Source: Haloactinomyces albus (GTDB lineage: Bacteria; Actinomycetota; Actinomycetes; Mycobacteriales; Pseudonocardiaceae). Taken from it: a stretch of 64,000 nt of DNA. The DNA lies in the NCBI RefSeq assembly GCF_031458135.1, contig NZ_JAVDXW010000001.1:2418001-2482000 (forward strand), written 5' to 3'. Of the stretch, positions 55,915 to 63,955 are shown piece by piece. The notes beneath the pieces were generated by a model. It saw only the letters and a list, made by a program, of their open reading frames with translations, did not search any database and had not been told where the DNA came from. The translations under genes were made by a program, and so were the position numbers. Within the stretch, counting starts at the first letter, position 1. Every line of letters begins with the position of its first letter.

Positions 55915-56385
55915 TCACCTGCGGAACTCGTTGATTCCCCTGCCGGGGCGCCACAGCCGGATCAGCAGGTGATCCCCGGTATCGGCAACAGCGGTGTGCA
56001 CCACCTCGTCGAGTGCGAGCCGGAACAGGTGGAAGTCACCGGGCGGCGGTCCGGCGGCCTCGCGGAACGCGTCGAGCTCGTCGGCGTCGGTCACTTCGAC
56101 GGCACGAGCGGTGACCTTCACGTCACCACCTTCCATGGAGGCCTCCGTGGGATGCGCGTGCACCGCGCACCGCGCATCCCGCTGCAGGTCGCGTGCCTTG
56201 AGCGCGCCCAGCATCGAGCCGACGGTGATGTCGCCCCCGTGGAACTGCACCTCGGTGCCGCTGACTCGGGGCGATCCATCATTGCGCAGCGTCGCCAGCA
56301 CATGATGCGGATGGGATTCGAAGCGCTCCCGCACCGACGCTGCGAACTCGGGGACTTCGTCGGTGAGCTGCCGCCATGTCGTCAT
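55915..56385 (-). CDS. PNPOx-like (FMN/F420-binding) split-barrel protein
   Basis: A 156-residue PNPOx-fold protein: HHVLATLRNDGSPRVSGTEVQFHGGDITVG for the first strands, then KARDLQRDARCAVHAHP and GDVKVTARAVEVTD. Actinobacteria hold many of these as F420- or FMN-dependent reductases, or haem-binding variants. No F420 signature can be confirmed. ATG 56385; single gene on the minus strand. Confidence 0.85.
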   Translation of the reverse strand: MTTWRQLTDEVPEFAASVRERFESHPHHVLATLRNDGSPRVSGTEVQFHGGDITVGSMLGALKARDLQRDARCAVHAHPTEASMEGGDVKVTARAVEVTDADELDAFREAAGPPPGDFHLFRLALDEVVHTAVADTGDHLLIRLWRPGRGINEFRR

Positions 56386-56433
56386 GGCAGCAGACTGACA
56401 TCCACCCCTGACAAAAGTCGCCGACCGGCGACG

Positions 56434-56775
56434 TCAGTCCTCTTTGCGGCGACGCCCCCCGCGCGAGCTGCTCTGTGCCCTGGCGAGTGCTTCTTCGCCG
56501 GACTCCGCCTCCTTCGAGGAGGCTTCGGACGAAGCCGTGGACGCCACTGCGTCGCCGCCGATGCCGTCTCCGTCTGTGCTGCTTCCGGCAGTGCTGCTCG
56601 CGTCGGCGCTCGGAGCCTCGGCGTCCTCCGTCTCGACACCTTCAACGGCGGACGGGTCCGTCGGGAACCCGAAGTCGTGTGCTTCGAAGTCGTGCACGTC
56701 GATCTCGGGGAGCTCCAGCTCCTCGTACAGTTCGCCGAAGATCGGAGTATCGGGATCGGTTGTGGTCTTGCTCAC
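56434..56775 (-). CDS. Small acidic protein of unknown function
   Basis: A 113-residue protein I do not recognise. The first 45 residues look folded or conserved: SKTTTDPDTPIFGELYEELELPEIDVHDF in pieces, with repeated DVHDFEAHDFGFP; then follow about 60 residues of Ser/Ala/Glu/Asp low complexity, ending in the strongly basic GGRRRKED. GTG 56775 has GGGAGGG 7 bases upstream. Its end is 48 bases from the PNPOx gene start, on the same strand, so the two could be co-transcribed. Possibly a precursor or interaction protein; function not assigned. Confidence 0.6.
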   Translation of the reverse strand: MSKTTTDPDTPIFGELYEELELPEIDVHDFEAHDFGFPTDPSAVEGVETEDAEAPSADASSTAGSSTDGDGIGGDAVASTASSEASSKEAESGEEALARAQSSSRGGRRRKED

Positions 56776-56983
56776 CGCTTCGCCCTCCCTTTCGCTCTCG
56801 AAGCCGTGTCCGGGCCACCGGTTCCACTTGCTCGTCCGGCGTCCCTGACGCATGTACCCGCACACTCCACGCCTGAACCTCCCCCGCGCGGGCTCATACG
56901 GTACGGGCGGTTCGGGGGGACCGCAGCACCGATGAGACGTGTCGGAACATTGTCATCAACAGGACAGACTTTACGATTTCACC

Positions 56984-57008
56984 CGTTCGGATGATGTTCA
57001 TCCGAACG
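56984..57008. terminator. Hairpin downstream of acyl-CoA dehydrogenase operon
   Basis: Perfect 10-bp stem CGTTCGGATG / CATCCGAACG with loop ATGTT. In the minus direction it lies about 125 bases past the dehydrogenase stop and could terminate that operon. It is in a 356-base region (56776-57131) where I find no gene. Confidence 0.6.
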
Positions 57009-57131
57009 TCGGCAGCCTGTGCACTCGGCACAATGCTTCATTTCGACATAACGTGGAAACCCTTCGGGTGATTCCGTGGCAAACGCCACTTACTGTCCGA
57101 AGGGCGCCCGAACGGGTGGGAGTGGGCTGTC

Positions 57132-58343
57132 TCAGTCGATGTGCTGCCCGGAGATGCTCCTGGCCACCACCAACTGCTGGATCTGCTCGGTGCCCTCGAA
57201 GATGTCGTAGATCTTGGCGTCGCGGTGCATCCGCTCGACCGGAAACTCCCTGGTGTAGCCGTTACCACCGAGGATCTGAATGGCTCGCTCGGTGGCCCAG
57301 GTCGCCACTCGGCCCGCCTTGAGCTTCGACATCGAGCCCTCACCTGCGGTGAACGGCACCGCATTGCGGCCCATCCATGCCGCTCGCCACACCAGCAACC
57401 GTGCGGCGTCGATCTCCGTCCGCATGTCGGCGAGGGTGAACGCGATCGACTGATTGTCGATGATCGGCCGCCCGAAGGTCTTCCGCTGCCTGGCGTAGTC
57501 CAGAGCCTCCTCGTAAGCCGCCTGTGCGATCCCGATGGCTTGTGCTCCGACAGTCGGGCGGGAGAGCTCGAAGGTGCGCATCGCGGCCTGGCCACTTGCC
57601 TTCGCGCCCTCACGGGCCCGGGCCAGCCGCTCGTCGAGCTTGTCCTTGCCACCCAGCAGGCACCGGCCGGGAACCCGGACGTCATCGAGAAAAACATCGG
57701 CGGTGTGCGAGGCGCGGAGCCCGTGTTTGTGAATCCTGCCCGGTGCCGACAGCCCCGGCGTATCGGGCGGGACGACGAACGCGGCCTGCCCGCGCGAGCC
57801 GAGCTCGGGATCCACGACGGCCTGCACCACGTGGATGTTGGCGATACCGCCGTTGGTCGCCCATGCCTTCTGGCCGCTCAGAACCCACTCGTCGGTGGCT
57901 TCGTCGTAGACCGCGCGAGTGCGCATGGCCGAGACATCGGAGCCGGCCTCCGGTTCCGAGGAGCAGAACGCGGCGACCTTCGGATCGTCGACATCGCCGT
58001 AACATTCGGGCACCCACTCGGCGAGCTGATCGGGCGTGCCTGCGGAGAAGATCCCGGCGACTGCGAGAGTGGTGCCGAAGATCGACATCCCGATGCCGCC
58101 GTCTCCGCGGAAGAGCTCTTCGTTGGCGATCGGCAGGGACAGGCCGGTTTCATCGGCCCAGAAGGTGGCCACCGTCTCGAAACCGTAGAGACCGATCCTG
58201 GCCGCTTCCTGAATGATCGGCCATGGTGTCTCCTCACGTTCGTCCCATTCGCGGGCGGCGGGGCGGATGACCTTGTCGGCGAAGCCGCGCACCCAGTCCC
58301 GCAGATCGCGCTGCTCCTCGTTCAGCTCCAGGGAGAAACTCAT
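57132..58343 (-). CDS. Acyl-CoA dehydrogenase
   Basis: A 403-residue FAD-dependent acyl-CoA dehydrogenase: N-terminal helices, AAFCSSEPEAGSDVSAMRTRA (signature 1 region), GQKAWATNGG, and C-terminal QILGGNGYTREFPVERMHRDAKIYDIFEGT in pieces, with the catalytic Glu in IFEGTEQIQ. It introduces a trans-2 double bond into an acyl-CoA. ATG 58343 has AAGGA 6 bases upstream; an ATG two codons earlier overlaps that site. It follows the SCP2 gene after 47 bases, in the same operon, which suggests a lipid or sterol substrate. Confidence 0.93.
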   Translation of the reverse strand: MSFSLELNEEQRDLRDWVRGFADKVIRPAAREWDEREETPWPIIQEAARIGLYGFETVATFWADETGLSLPIANEELFRGDGGIGMSIFGTTLAVAGIFSAGTPDQLAEWVPECYGDVDDPKVAAFCSSEPEAGSDVSAMRTRAVYDEATDEWVLSGQKAWATNGGIANIHVVQAVVDPELGSRGQAAFVVPPDTPGLSAPGRIHKHGLRASHTADVFLDDVRVPGRCLLGGKDKLDERLARAREGAKASGQAAMRTFELSRPTVGAQAIGIAQAAYEEALDYARQRKTFGRPIIDNQSIAFTLADMRTEIDAARLLVWRAAWMGRNAVPFTAGEGSMSKLKAGRVATWATERAIQILGGNGYTREFPVERMHRDAKIYDIFEGTEQIQQLVVARSISGQHID

Positions 58344-58390
58344 CGGCATCCTTCGCGAGTTCGTTGCGGTGCTGGGCCGGGGTGGGGTGC

Positions 58391-58942
58391 TCAGGCCTTC
58401 GGGATCCGGAAGAGTTTGGTCAGTCCGGCGGCGAAGCCGACATCTCCGGCGACCTTGAGCTTGCCGGTCATGAACAGTGTCGGTGCGGAAGCATTGCCGG
58501 AAGCGAGTTCGAGGAACTTCACCGGCTCCAGAGTGATCGTGACGCGCGGCTCGTGCTCGGGGTGTTTGCCGACCGTGCAGGTGCCCCCGGAGAGTACGCA
58601 CTCATAGCGAAGGTGATCGTGCTCGCCGGTACCGATGCGCCAGCGCACCACGGCTTCGGTCGAGCCCGCTTTCTCGGCTTCGTAGTGTTCGCCCATACGT
58701 CGGAACACCTCGTCGAGGATGCGCTCGCGCAGTTGCGGCCGCGCCATCACGGTTTCGATCTGCGCGGTCGAGGCGCGGGAGATCATCCGGGCGAACCGTT
58801 CCGCGTCGAGTGAGCTCAGGTCGGCTTCGTCTCCGTTGGCGGCCGAGGCGGAAGCGGCTTCGAGCAGGGTGACGAACTCCTCCCGGCTCACTTTCTTCGG
58901 GTCGGTGTTGCCGAGTGTGGTGATCGGGTCGGAATTCGTCAT
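58391..58942 (-). CDS. SCP2 sterol-carrier domain protein
   Basis: A 183-residue protein with an SCP-2-like domain from about residue 70: VVRWRIGTGEHDHLRYECVLSGGTCTV, then PRVTITLEPVKFLELASGNASAPTLFMTGKLKVAGDVGFAAGLTKLFR in pieces. SCP2 domains bind sterols and fatty acyl-CoA, and often stand next to acyl-CoA dehydrogenases in actinobacterial lipid degradation. ATG 58942 is used; an ATG five codons upstream also fits, with GGAAGG between them. First gene of the operon; divergent from a TetR regulator. Confidence 0.9.
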   Translation of the reverse strand: MTNSDPITTLGNTDPKKVSREEFVTLLEAASASAANGDEADLSSLDAERFARMISRASTAQIETVMARPQLRERILDEVFRRMGEHYEAEKAGSTEAVVRWRIGTGEHDHLRYECVLSGGTCTVGKHPEHEPRVTITLEPVKFLELASGNASAPTLFMTGKLKVAGDVGFAAGLTKLFRIPKA

Positions 58943-58964
58943 GACCTTCCTTGTCATCCATTGC

Positions 58965-58994
58965 CTACCAGTTGGTGAGGCTACTTTCCAGTAG
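58965..58994. promoter_or_regulatory. Putative TetR operators in SCP2/TetR divergent promoter
   Basis: Within the 55 bases between divergent starts lie CTACT-TTCC-AGTAG (58981-58994, perfect inverted repeat) and a related CTACCAGTTGGTGAG (58965-58979) built around ACCA-GT-TGGT. The sites resemble the TACT-N-AGTA operators of lipid-responsive TetR proteins and cover both start regions, so binding would repress both genes. Confidence 0.6.
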
Positions 58995-58997
58995 GTA

Positions 58998-59732
58998 ATG
59001 GCGACAAGGCGCGCGCATGATCTTCTCTGTTCTACCGTGCCGGATGTGCACCATGCGAGAGGCGAACGAGCACAAGCCGGGCAATCCGGCAGCTCGACCC
59101 CGAAACCCAGGTCCAGGCGGCTCCCCCGCTCGGTGCGGGAGCGGCAGATCCTGGACGCTGCCGTGCAGGTCTTCGCCGAGCACGGATTCCATCAGGCGTC
59201 GATGGACGAGATTTCCGATGCAGCGGGGATCTCCAAGCCGATGATCTACACATACCTCGGTGCGAAGGACGAATTGTTCGTCGCCTGTATCCGGCGGGAG
59301 GCGGGGCGCCTCATCGAGGCCATCGGCGAGGCGGTGGACGAGAACCTCCGTACGGATGAGCAGCTGTGGCGCGGTCTGCGGGCGTTCTTCGAGTACGTCA
59401 ACGACAACCGGGCGAGCTGGACGGTACTGCACCGACAGGCGAACATTCAGGGAGAGCCCTTCTCCGGCGAACTCGCCGAGTGGCGCGACCGCGCCGTGGC
59501 CCTGATCGCAGCACTGCTCACGCGAGCCACCGCGGCCACCGAGCAACCGGTGCAGACCGAGCAGATGGAGCCGTTCGCCGCCGCGCTGGTCGGTGCGGGG
59601 GAATCGATGCTGGACTGGTGGATCGACCATCCCGAGCACACCGCCGACGGTCTGTCGAGGCGATTGATGAATCTGATGTGGCTGGGCTTCGGGGACATGG
59701 TGCAGGGGAACCGCTGGAAACCCCCATCCTAG
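58998..59732 (+). CDS. TetR-family regulator of the acyl-CoA dehydrogenase operon
   Basis: A 244-residue TetR: DNA-binding domain at about residues 45-95 (RQILDAAVQVFAEHGFHQASMDEISDAAGISKPMIYTYLGAKDELF in pieces), then a C-terminal all-helical domain with a TetR_C pattern. The N-terminal 40 residues are basic and low-complexity; translation might begin at a later GTG (for example near 59040). ATG 58998 directly follows the operator sites. It most likely represses the divergent SCP2-acyl-CoA dehydrogenase operon, with an acyl-CoA as inducer (inference). Confidence 0.88.
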   Translation: MATRRAHDLLCSTVPDVHHARGERAQAGQSGSSTPKPRSRRLPRSVRERQILDAAVQVFAEHGFHQASMDEISDAAGISKPMIYTYLGAKDELFVACIRREAGRLIEAIGEAVDENLRTDEQLWRGLRAFFEYVNDNRASWTVLHRQANIQGEPFSGELAEWRDRAVALIAALLTRATAATEQPVQTEQMEPFAAALVGAGESMLDWWIDHPEHTADGLSRRLMNLMWLGFGDMVQGNRWKPPS

Positions 59733-59843
59733 ACAGAGGCACTGTCGGGCTTGGCCCGATGCTGCTCCAGCTGCCGGAGAGCCCGAGCGCCCGAGAGTCA
59801 CCGCCCGAGGCGCAACACCTTCCGAGATACCGAGGAGACGACA

Positions 59844-60479
59844 TTGCACATCACCCACTTCGGACATGCCTGCGTCCTGCTCGAGACCGGTTCGGCCCGC
59901 CTGCTGATCGATCCGGGAACCTTCTCCGCCGACTTCGAGGGGCTCCGGGAGCTGGACGCAGTGCTGATCACCCATCAGCACCTCGATCACCTGGACACCC
60001 AGCGGCTTCCGGGACTGCTCGGCAACAACCCGCAGGCGCGCCTTGTTGCCGACCCCGCTTCGGCGGCAACTCTGATCGAGTCGGACCTGACCGCCGAGAC
60101 GGTCCGGCCGGGGGACGCGCTGGAAGCGGGAGGCGTGGCGGTCAATGTCGTCGGTGGTGAACACGCGGTCATCCACCCGGACATCCCGACCGTGGCCAAC
60201 GCAGGTTACGTGGTCGACCACGGTGCCTTCTACCACCCGGGTGATGCCTTCCACGTGCCCGAACAGCGAATCGACGTGCTGGGGCTGCCGACCGGAGCCC
60301 CGTGGCTGAAGCTGTCCGAGGCGGTGGACTTCCTGCGCGCGGTGAGCCCCCGAGTCACCGTTCCGATCCATGAAGCGGTGCTGGCGAGGCCGGAAATGCA
60401 CTACCGCATGTTCGAGCAGCTCGGTCCGCAGGGCACGGCGGTCAACGTGCTCACCAGAGGTGAGCCCACCCTCGTCTGA
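59844..60479 (+). CDS. Metallo-beta-lactamase-fold hydrolase (UlaG/L-ascorbate lactonase-like)
   Basis: A 211-residue metallohydrolase with the metal motif HxHxDH as THQHLDHLD at about 42-50, and further ligands in GEHAVIH and YHPGDAFHV, the UPF0173/YtnP-UlaG-like pattern. It starts at a TTG (59844) with GAGGAG 7 bases upstream, and the protein begins directly with HITHFGHACVLLE, the usual N-terminus of this group. The earlier open frame lacks similarity. Substrate unknown. Convergent with purC across a strong hairpin. Confidence 0.87.
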   Translation: MHITHFGHACVLLETGSARLLIDPGTFSADFEGLRELDAVLITHQHLDHLDTQRLPGLLGNNPQARLVADPASAATLIESDLTAETVRPGDALEAGGVAVNVVGGEHAVIHPDIPTVANAGYVVDHGAFYHPGDAFHVPEQRIDVLGLPTGAPWLKLSEAVDFLRAVSPRVTVPIHEAVLARPEMHYRMFEQLGPQGTAVNVLTRGEPTLV

Positions 60480-60543
60480 GGGCGGTGGTGCTTCCCACCA
60501 GCGGTGCCCGGCCTGCCCGTGGTACCGGGGGCGACCAGCCTGC

Positions 60544-60577
60544 CCGGCGCGGCCTCGGGCGACCGAGGCCGCGCCGG
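60544..60577. terminator. Bidirectional hairpin between hydrolase and purC
   Basis: Perfect 15-bp stem CCGGCGCGGCCTCGG (60544-60558) / CCGAGGCCGCGCCGG (60563-60577) with GCGA tetraloop, between convergent stop codons. Confidence 0.85.
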
Positions 60578-60621
60578 AAACAGCCGGTTCGCTGGTCCCG
60601 GATACGCCGGAGATCCTGTGC

Positions 60622-61515
60622 TCAGGTGGTCGGAGTGGGCCAGTCGGCGAGGTCACGTCCGGTGATGCGCGTGTAGGCCTCGATGTAGCGGGCGCGGGTG
60701 GCGTCCACCACATCCCCGGGAAGTTCCGGCGGTGGCAGGTCGGAAGACCGGTCCCAGCCGGACGCGGGTGAGGTCAGCCAGTCGCGCACGTACTGCTTGT
60801 CGAAAGAGCTCTGCGCGCGCCCGACCTCGTGGTCGTCGGCGGGCCAGTACCGCGAGGAATCCGGCGTGAGCACCTCGTCACCGAGCACCAGGGCGCCCTC
60901 GGCGGAGATCCCGAACTCGAACTTCGTGTCGGCGAGGACCACTCCGCGGCTCTCGGCGTGCTCGGCCGCTCGCCGGTAGAGCCGCAGGGTCTTCTCGCGC
61001 AACTGCTCCGCACGCTGCCTGCCCACGGTATGGGCCACGGCCTCGAAACTCACGTTCTCGTCGTGATCTCCCAGCTCCGCTTTCGTGGCGGGAGTGAAGA
61101 TCGGCTCCGGCAGCCGTGACGCCTCGGTGAGTCCGTCGGGCAGCGATACCTCGCACACCGTGCCGGTGCGGCGGTACTCGAGCAGACCGGAGCCGGTGAG
61201 GTAACCGCGGGCCACACACTCGACCGGCAGCATGCTCAGCCTGCGTACCAGTAGAGCCCGTCCGCGCACCTCGTTCGGGATGCGCGGATCGTCGGCGGAG
61301 ACCAGGTGAGTGCCGATCTCGTCGCGGAGCAGCTCGAACCAGAACACGCTCATCGCCGTCAGCACCCTGCCCTTGTCCGGGATCGGAGTGCTCAGCACGT
61401 GGTCGTAGGCGGAGATCCGATCGGAGGCGACCATCAGCAGATGCTCGTCGTCCACGGCGTACAACTGCCGGATCTTGCCCGCGGCGATTCGCGGGTATTC
61501 CTCGAGCGCGACCAC
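60622..61515 (-). CDS. purC: SAICAR synthetase PurC
   Basis: A 297-residue phosphoribosylaminoimidazole-succinocarboxamide synthase: [45 protein letters not shown], and LADTKFEFG with [17 protein letters not shown] are the family signatures in order. It joins CAIR with aspartate in purine biosynthesis. GTG 61515 gives the usual start ([13 protein letters not shown]); earlier GTG codons at 61533 and 61542 are possible. Directly downstream of purB, the lyase that acts on its product. Confidence 0.96.
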   Translation of the reverse strand: MVALEEYPRIAAGKIRQLYAVDDEHLLMVASDRISAYDHVLSTPIPDKGRVLTAMSVFWFELLRDEIGTHLVSADDPRIPNEVRGRALLVRRLSMLPVECVARGYLTGSGLLEYRRTGTVCEVSLPDGLTEASRLPEPIFTPATKAELGDHDENVSFEAVAHTVGRQRAEQLREKTLRLYRRAAEHAESRGVVLADTKFEFGISAEGALVLGDEVLTPDSSRYWPADDHEVGRAQSSFDKQYVRDWLTSPASGWDRSSDLPPPELPGDVVDATRARYIEAYTRITGRDLADWPTPTT

Positions 61516-61575
61516 GCCCCGAGTATCCCTCACCCGGTGCACCCGTCCGCCACCCGGGATCCGGATGGCTTTCGG

Positions 61576-63009
61576 TCACAGGATGGGTGAGGGGGTGTAG
61601 GCGGCGGCTTTCGGATGCCGCGCTGTGACATGGGAAATCTCGGTGACGACATTGCGGATCTGATCGGCGGCCGCGCCGGTGAAATCGAGCCGGTCGGCCA
61701 GCAGTTCCCCGAGTTGCTCGCGGTCCAGCGGCAGCCGCTCGTCGACGGCGAGACGATCGAGCAGATCGTTGCGCTCGATGCCTTGCTCCCGCATGTCCAG
61801 GGCGACCGCGACGGCGTTCTCCTTGATCGCCTCGTGCGCCGTCTCGCGTCCGACCCCCGCTCGCACGGCGGCCATCAGCACCTTCGTCGTCGCCAGGAAC
61901 GGCAGGTAGCGGTCGAGTTCGCGGGCTACGACCGCGGGGAACGCCCCGAACTCGTCGAGCACCGTCAGGAAGGTCTCCAGCAGCCCGTCGAAGGCGAAGA
62001 ACGCGTCCGGCAGTGCGACCCGGCGTACCACCGAGCACGACACGTCCCCCTCGTTCCACTGGTCCCCGGCGAGCTCGCCGGTCATGGACACGTAGCCACG
62101 CAGCACGACCGCGAGGCCGTTGACGCGCTCGCAGGAGCGGGTGTTCATCTTGTGCGGCATCGCGCTGGATCCCACCTGACCGGGCTTGAAACCTTCGGTG
62201 ACCAGCTCCTGCCCGGCCATCAGCCGGATGGTCTTGGCCATGCTGGACGGCGCGGCGGCAAGCTGGGACAGCGTGGTGAGCACCTCGAAGTCCAGCGAGC
62301 GCGGATACACCTGGCCGACGCTGGCCAGCGTCCTGCCGAAGCCGAGGTGGCCTGCGACGCGGCGTTCGAGTTCGGCGAGCTTGGCAGGGTCGCCGTCGAG
62401 CAGGTCGAGCGCGTCCTGCGCGGTGCCGACCGGGCCCTTGATACCCCGCAGGGGATAGCGGGTGAGCAGCTCCTCCAACCGGTGGAAGGCCACGAGCAGT
62501 TCGTCGGCGGCGGTGGCGAAACGTTTGCCCAGGGTGGTGGCCTGCGCCGCGACGTTGTGGGAGCGCCCGGCCATGACGAGTTCGCCGTGCTCGGTGGCCA
62601 GTTGCCCGAGGCGCGCGAGCACGGCAACCGTGCGGTCGCGCACGTGCTCCAGGCTGCGGCGCACCTGCAGCTGTTCGACGTTTTCGGTCAGGTCGCGTGA
62701 GGTCATGCCCTTGTGCACGTGCTCGTGCCCGGCGAGTGCGTTGAACTCCTCGATGCGTGCCTTCACGTCGTGCCGGGTCTGGCGCTCGCGTTCGGCGATG
62801 GAGTCGAGGTCGACCTGCTCCAGCACGCGCTCGTAGTCGGCCAGGGCCTGCTCGGGCACCTCGACGCCGAGGTCGGACTGGGCGCGCAGCACAGCCAGCC
62901 ACAGCCGGCGTTCCAGGGTGATCTTGTGCTGGGGGGACCACAGTTCGACCAGCTCGGGCGAGGCGTAGCGGGCGGCGAGGGCGTCGGGAATGCTGGGCTT
63001 GACCGTCAC
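61576..63009 (-). CDS. purB: Adenylosuccinate lyase PurB
   Basis: A 477-residue member of the fumarase/aspartase superfamily. The catalytic loop GSSAMPHKMN (SSxMPxKxN) is present, as are TSRDLTENVEQLQ and AGRSHNVAAQATTLGKRF. It cleaves SAICAR and adenylosuccinate in purine synthesis. GTG 63009 (TVKPSIPDALAARY) is chosen; on the minus strand TATCCT (63023-63018) ends 8 bases before it and no ribosome-binding site is visible, suggesting a leaderless message. Sixty bases separate it from purC. Confidence 0.96.
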   Translation of the reverse strand: MTVKPSIPDALAARYASPELVELWSPQHKITLERRLWLAVLRAQSDLGVEVPEQALADYERVLEQVDLDSIAERERQTRHDVKARIEEFNALAGHEHVHKGMTSRDLTENVEQLQVRRSLEHVRDRTVAVLARLGQLATEHGELVMAGRSHNVAAQATTLGKRFATAADELLVAFHRLEELLTRYPLRGIKGPVGTAQDALDLLDGDPAKLAELERRVAGHLGFGRTLASVGQVYPRSLDFEVLTTLSQLAAAPSSMAKTIRLMAGQELVTEGFKPGQVGSSAMPHKMNTRSCERVNGLAVVLRGYVSMTGELAGDQWNEGDVSCSVVRRVALPDAFFAFDGLLETFLTVLDEFGAFPAVVARELDRYLPFLATTKVLMAAVRAGVGRETAHEAIKENAVAVALDMREQGIERNDLLDRLAVDERLPLDREQLGELLADRLDFTGAAADQIRNVVTEISHVTARHPKAAAYTPSPIL

Positions 63010-63040
63010 GAGCAGCCAGGATACTTGCGTGACCGAACGC

Positions 63041-63077
63041 ACGACGAGCCGCGCTCGATACGAACGCGGCTCGTCGT
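63041..63077. terminator. Hairpin terminator after the terminal membrane protein gene
   Basis: Perfect 13-bp stem ACGACGAGCCGCG (63041-63053) / CGCGGCTCGTCGT (63065-63077), 11-base loop, 14 bases beyond the minus-strand stop at 63092. It also occupies the position expected for the purB -35 region. Confidence 0.8.
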
Positions 63078-63091
63078 CCCAGGGGTGGTGC

Positions 63092-63955
63092 TCACTTGGT
63101 CAGGGTGAGACTCGGATCGGTGACCAGCTCGGTGAGCTGCTTCTCGCTGAGGACGGTTTCCGCACGCAGACTGTTCGGATCGAGTTCCTGCGTGTTGAAG
63201 TTGTTGGCAGAGGCCTGCACGACGGTGCCGTCGGCACGGAAGTGGCGTACCGTCCGCACGCGTGCCTCCTTCGGGCCCTCCTTCGGGTCGGCCAGTGAAC
63301 TCACCAGCGTCGATCCGTCCCGCTGCGGAACGACCCGGCACTGCACCCTCGTGAGCTCGTCCCCGCGATCGGGCTCGCAGATCTGGGACGGGGTCTCCGA
63401 GACCGTGCCCGGCGCGTGGATGCTCACCGCGGTCGAGCTCGGGCCGACCTCATCGGTGAATCGCACGAAGATCTGCAGCCTGCGGGTTTTGTCCGTTTCC
63501 GACTTTCCGCTGACCGGGATGGCGGAGCGGATCACGCGCACGTCGTCCAAGTTCGGGGCGATCTCGGCCACGGTCTTTTCGGTGTACCGGACGAGTGACT
63601 TCTCGTGCTTGCCGAGCTTCTTCTCCGGGTAGTTGATCTCGGCGCCCGACTCCTTCTCCGGCCTGGGCGGGACCACGCCGGGGAGGGGAAGTTCCCCATT
63701 CTGTGCCGGGGACTTCTCGACCACCGATGGTGCGGCGGGCGTGACCGTACGTTGGTCGTAGACGCCCAGTACTCCGGGTATCGTGGTGGCTCCGGCGAGG
63801 ACCACCAGCGTCGCCAGGCCGGTGCCGACCATCGCGCGCCGCTTGCGCTGGTTCCGGCCCGCCCTCTCGGCTACCTGGTCGGGGTCGAATCCCAACGGTG
63901 GTTCGCTACCGACGGCATCCCGCATGCCATCGCGCAGTGTCTGCTCGTCCATCAC
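63092..63955 (-). CDS. Single-pass membrane protein, probably sigma/regulator partner
   Basis: A 287-residue protein: a 38-residue cytoplasmic N-terminus (DEQTLRDGMRDAVGSEPPLGFDPDQVAERAGRNQRKRR), one transmembrane helix at about 41-63 (MVGTGLATLVVLAGATTIPGV), and an exported Pro-rich linker plus a beta-rich domain with two Cys (CEPDRG, QCRVV). The layout recalls anti-sigma or accessory proteins encoded after ECF sigma factors. GTG 63955 overlaps the upstream stop as GTGA; ATG 63952 is the alternative. Family not identified. Confidence 0.75.
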   Translation of the reverse strand: MMDEQTLRDGMRDAVGSEPPLGFDPDQVAERAGRNQRKRRAMVGTGLATLVVLAGATTIPGVLGVYDQRTVTPAAPSVVEKSPAQNGELPLPGVVPPRPEKESGAEINYPEKKLGKHEKSLVRYTEKTVAEIAPNLDDVRVIRSAIPVSGKSETDKTRRLQIFVRFTDEVGPSSTAVSIHAPGTVSETPSQICEPDRGDELTRVQCRVVPQRDGSTLVSSLADPKEGPKEARVRTVRHFRADGTVVQASANNFNTQELDPNSLRAETVLSEKQLTELVTDPSLTLTK

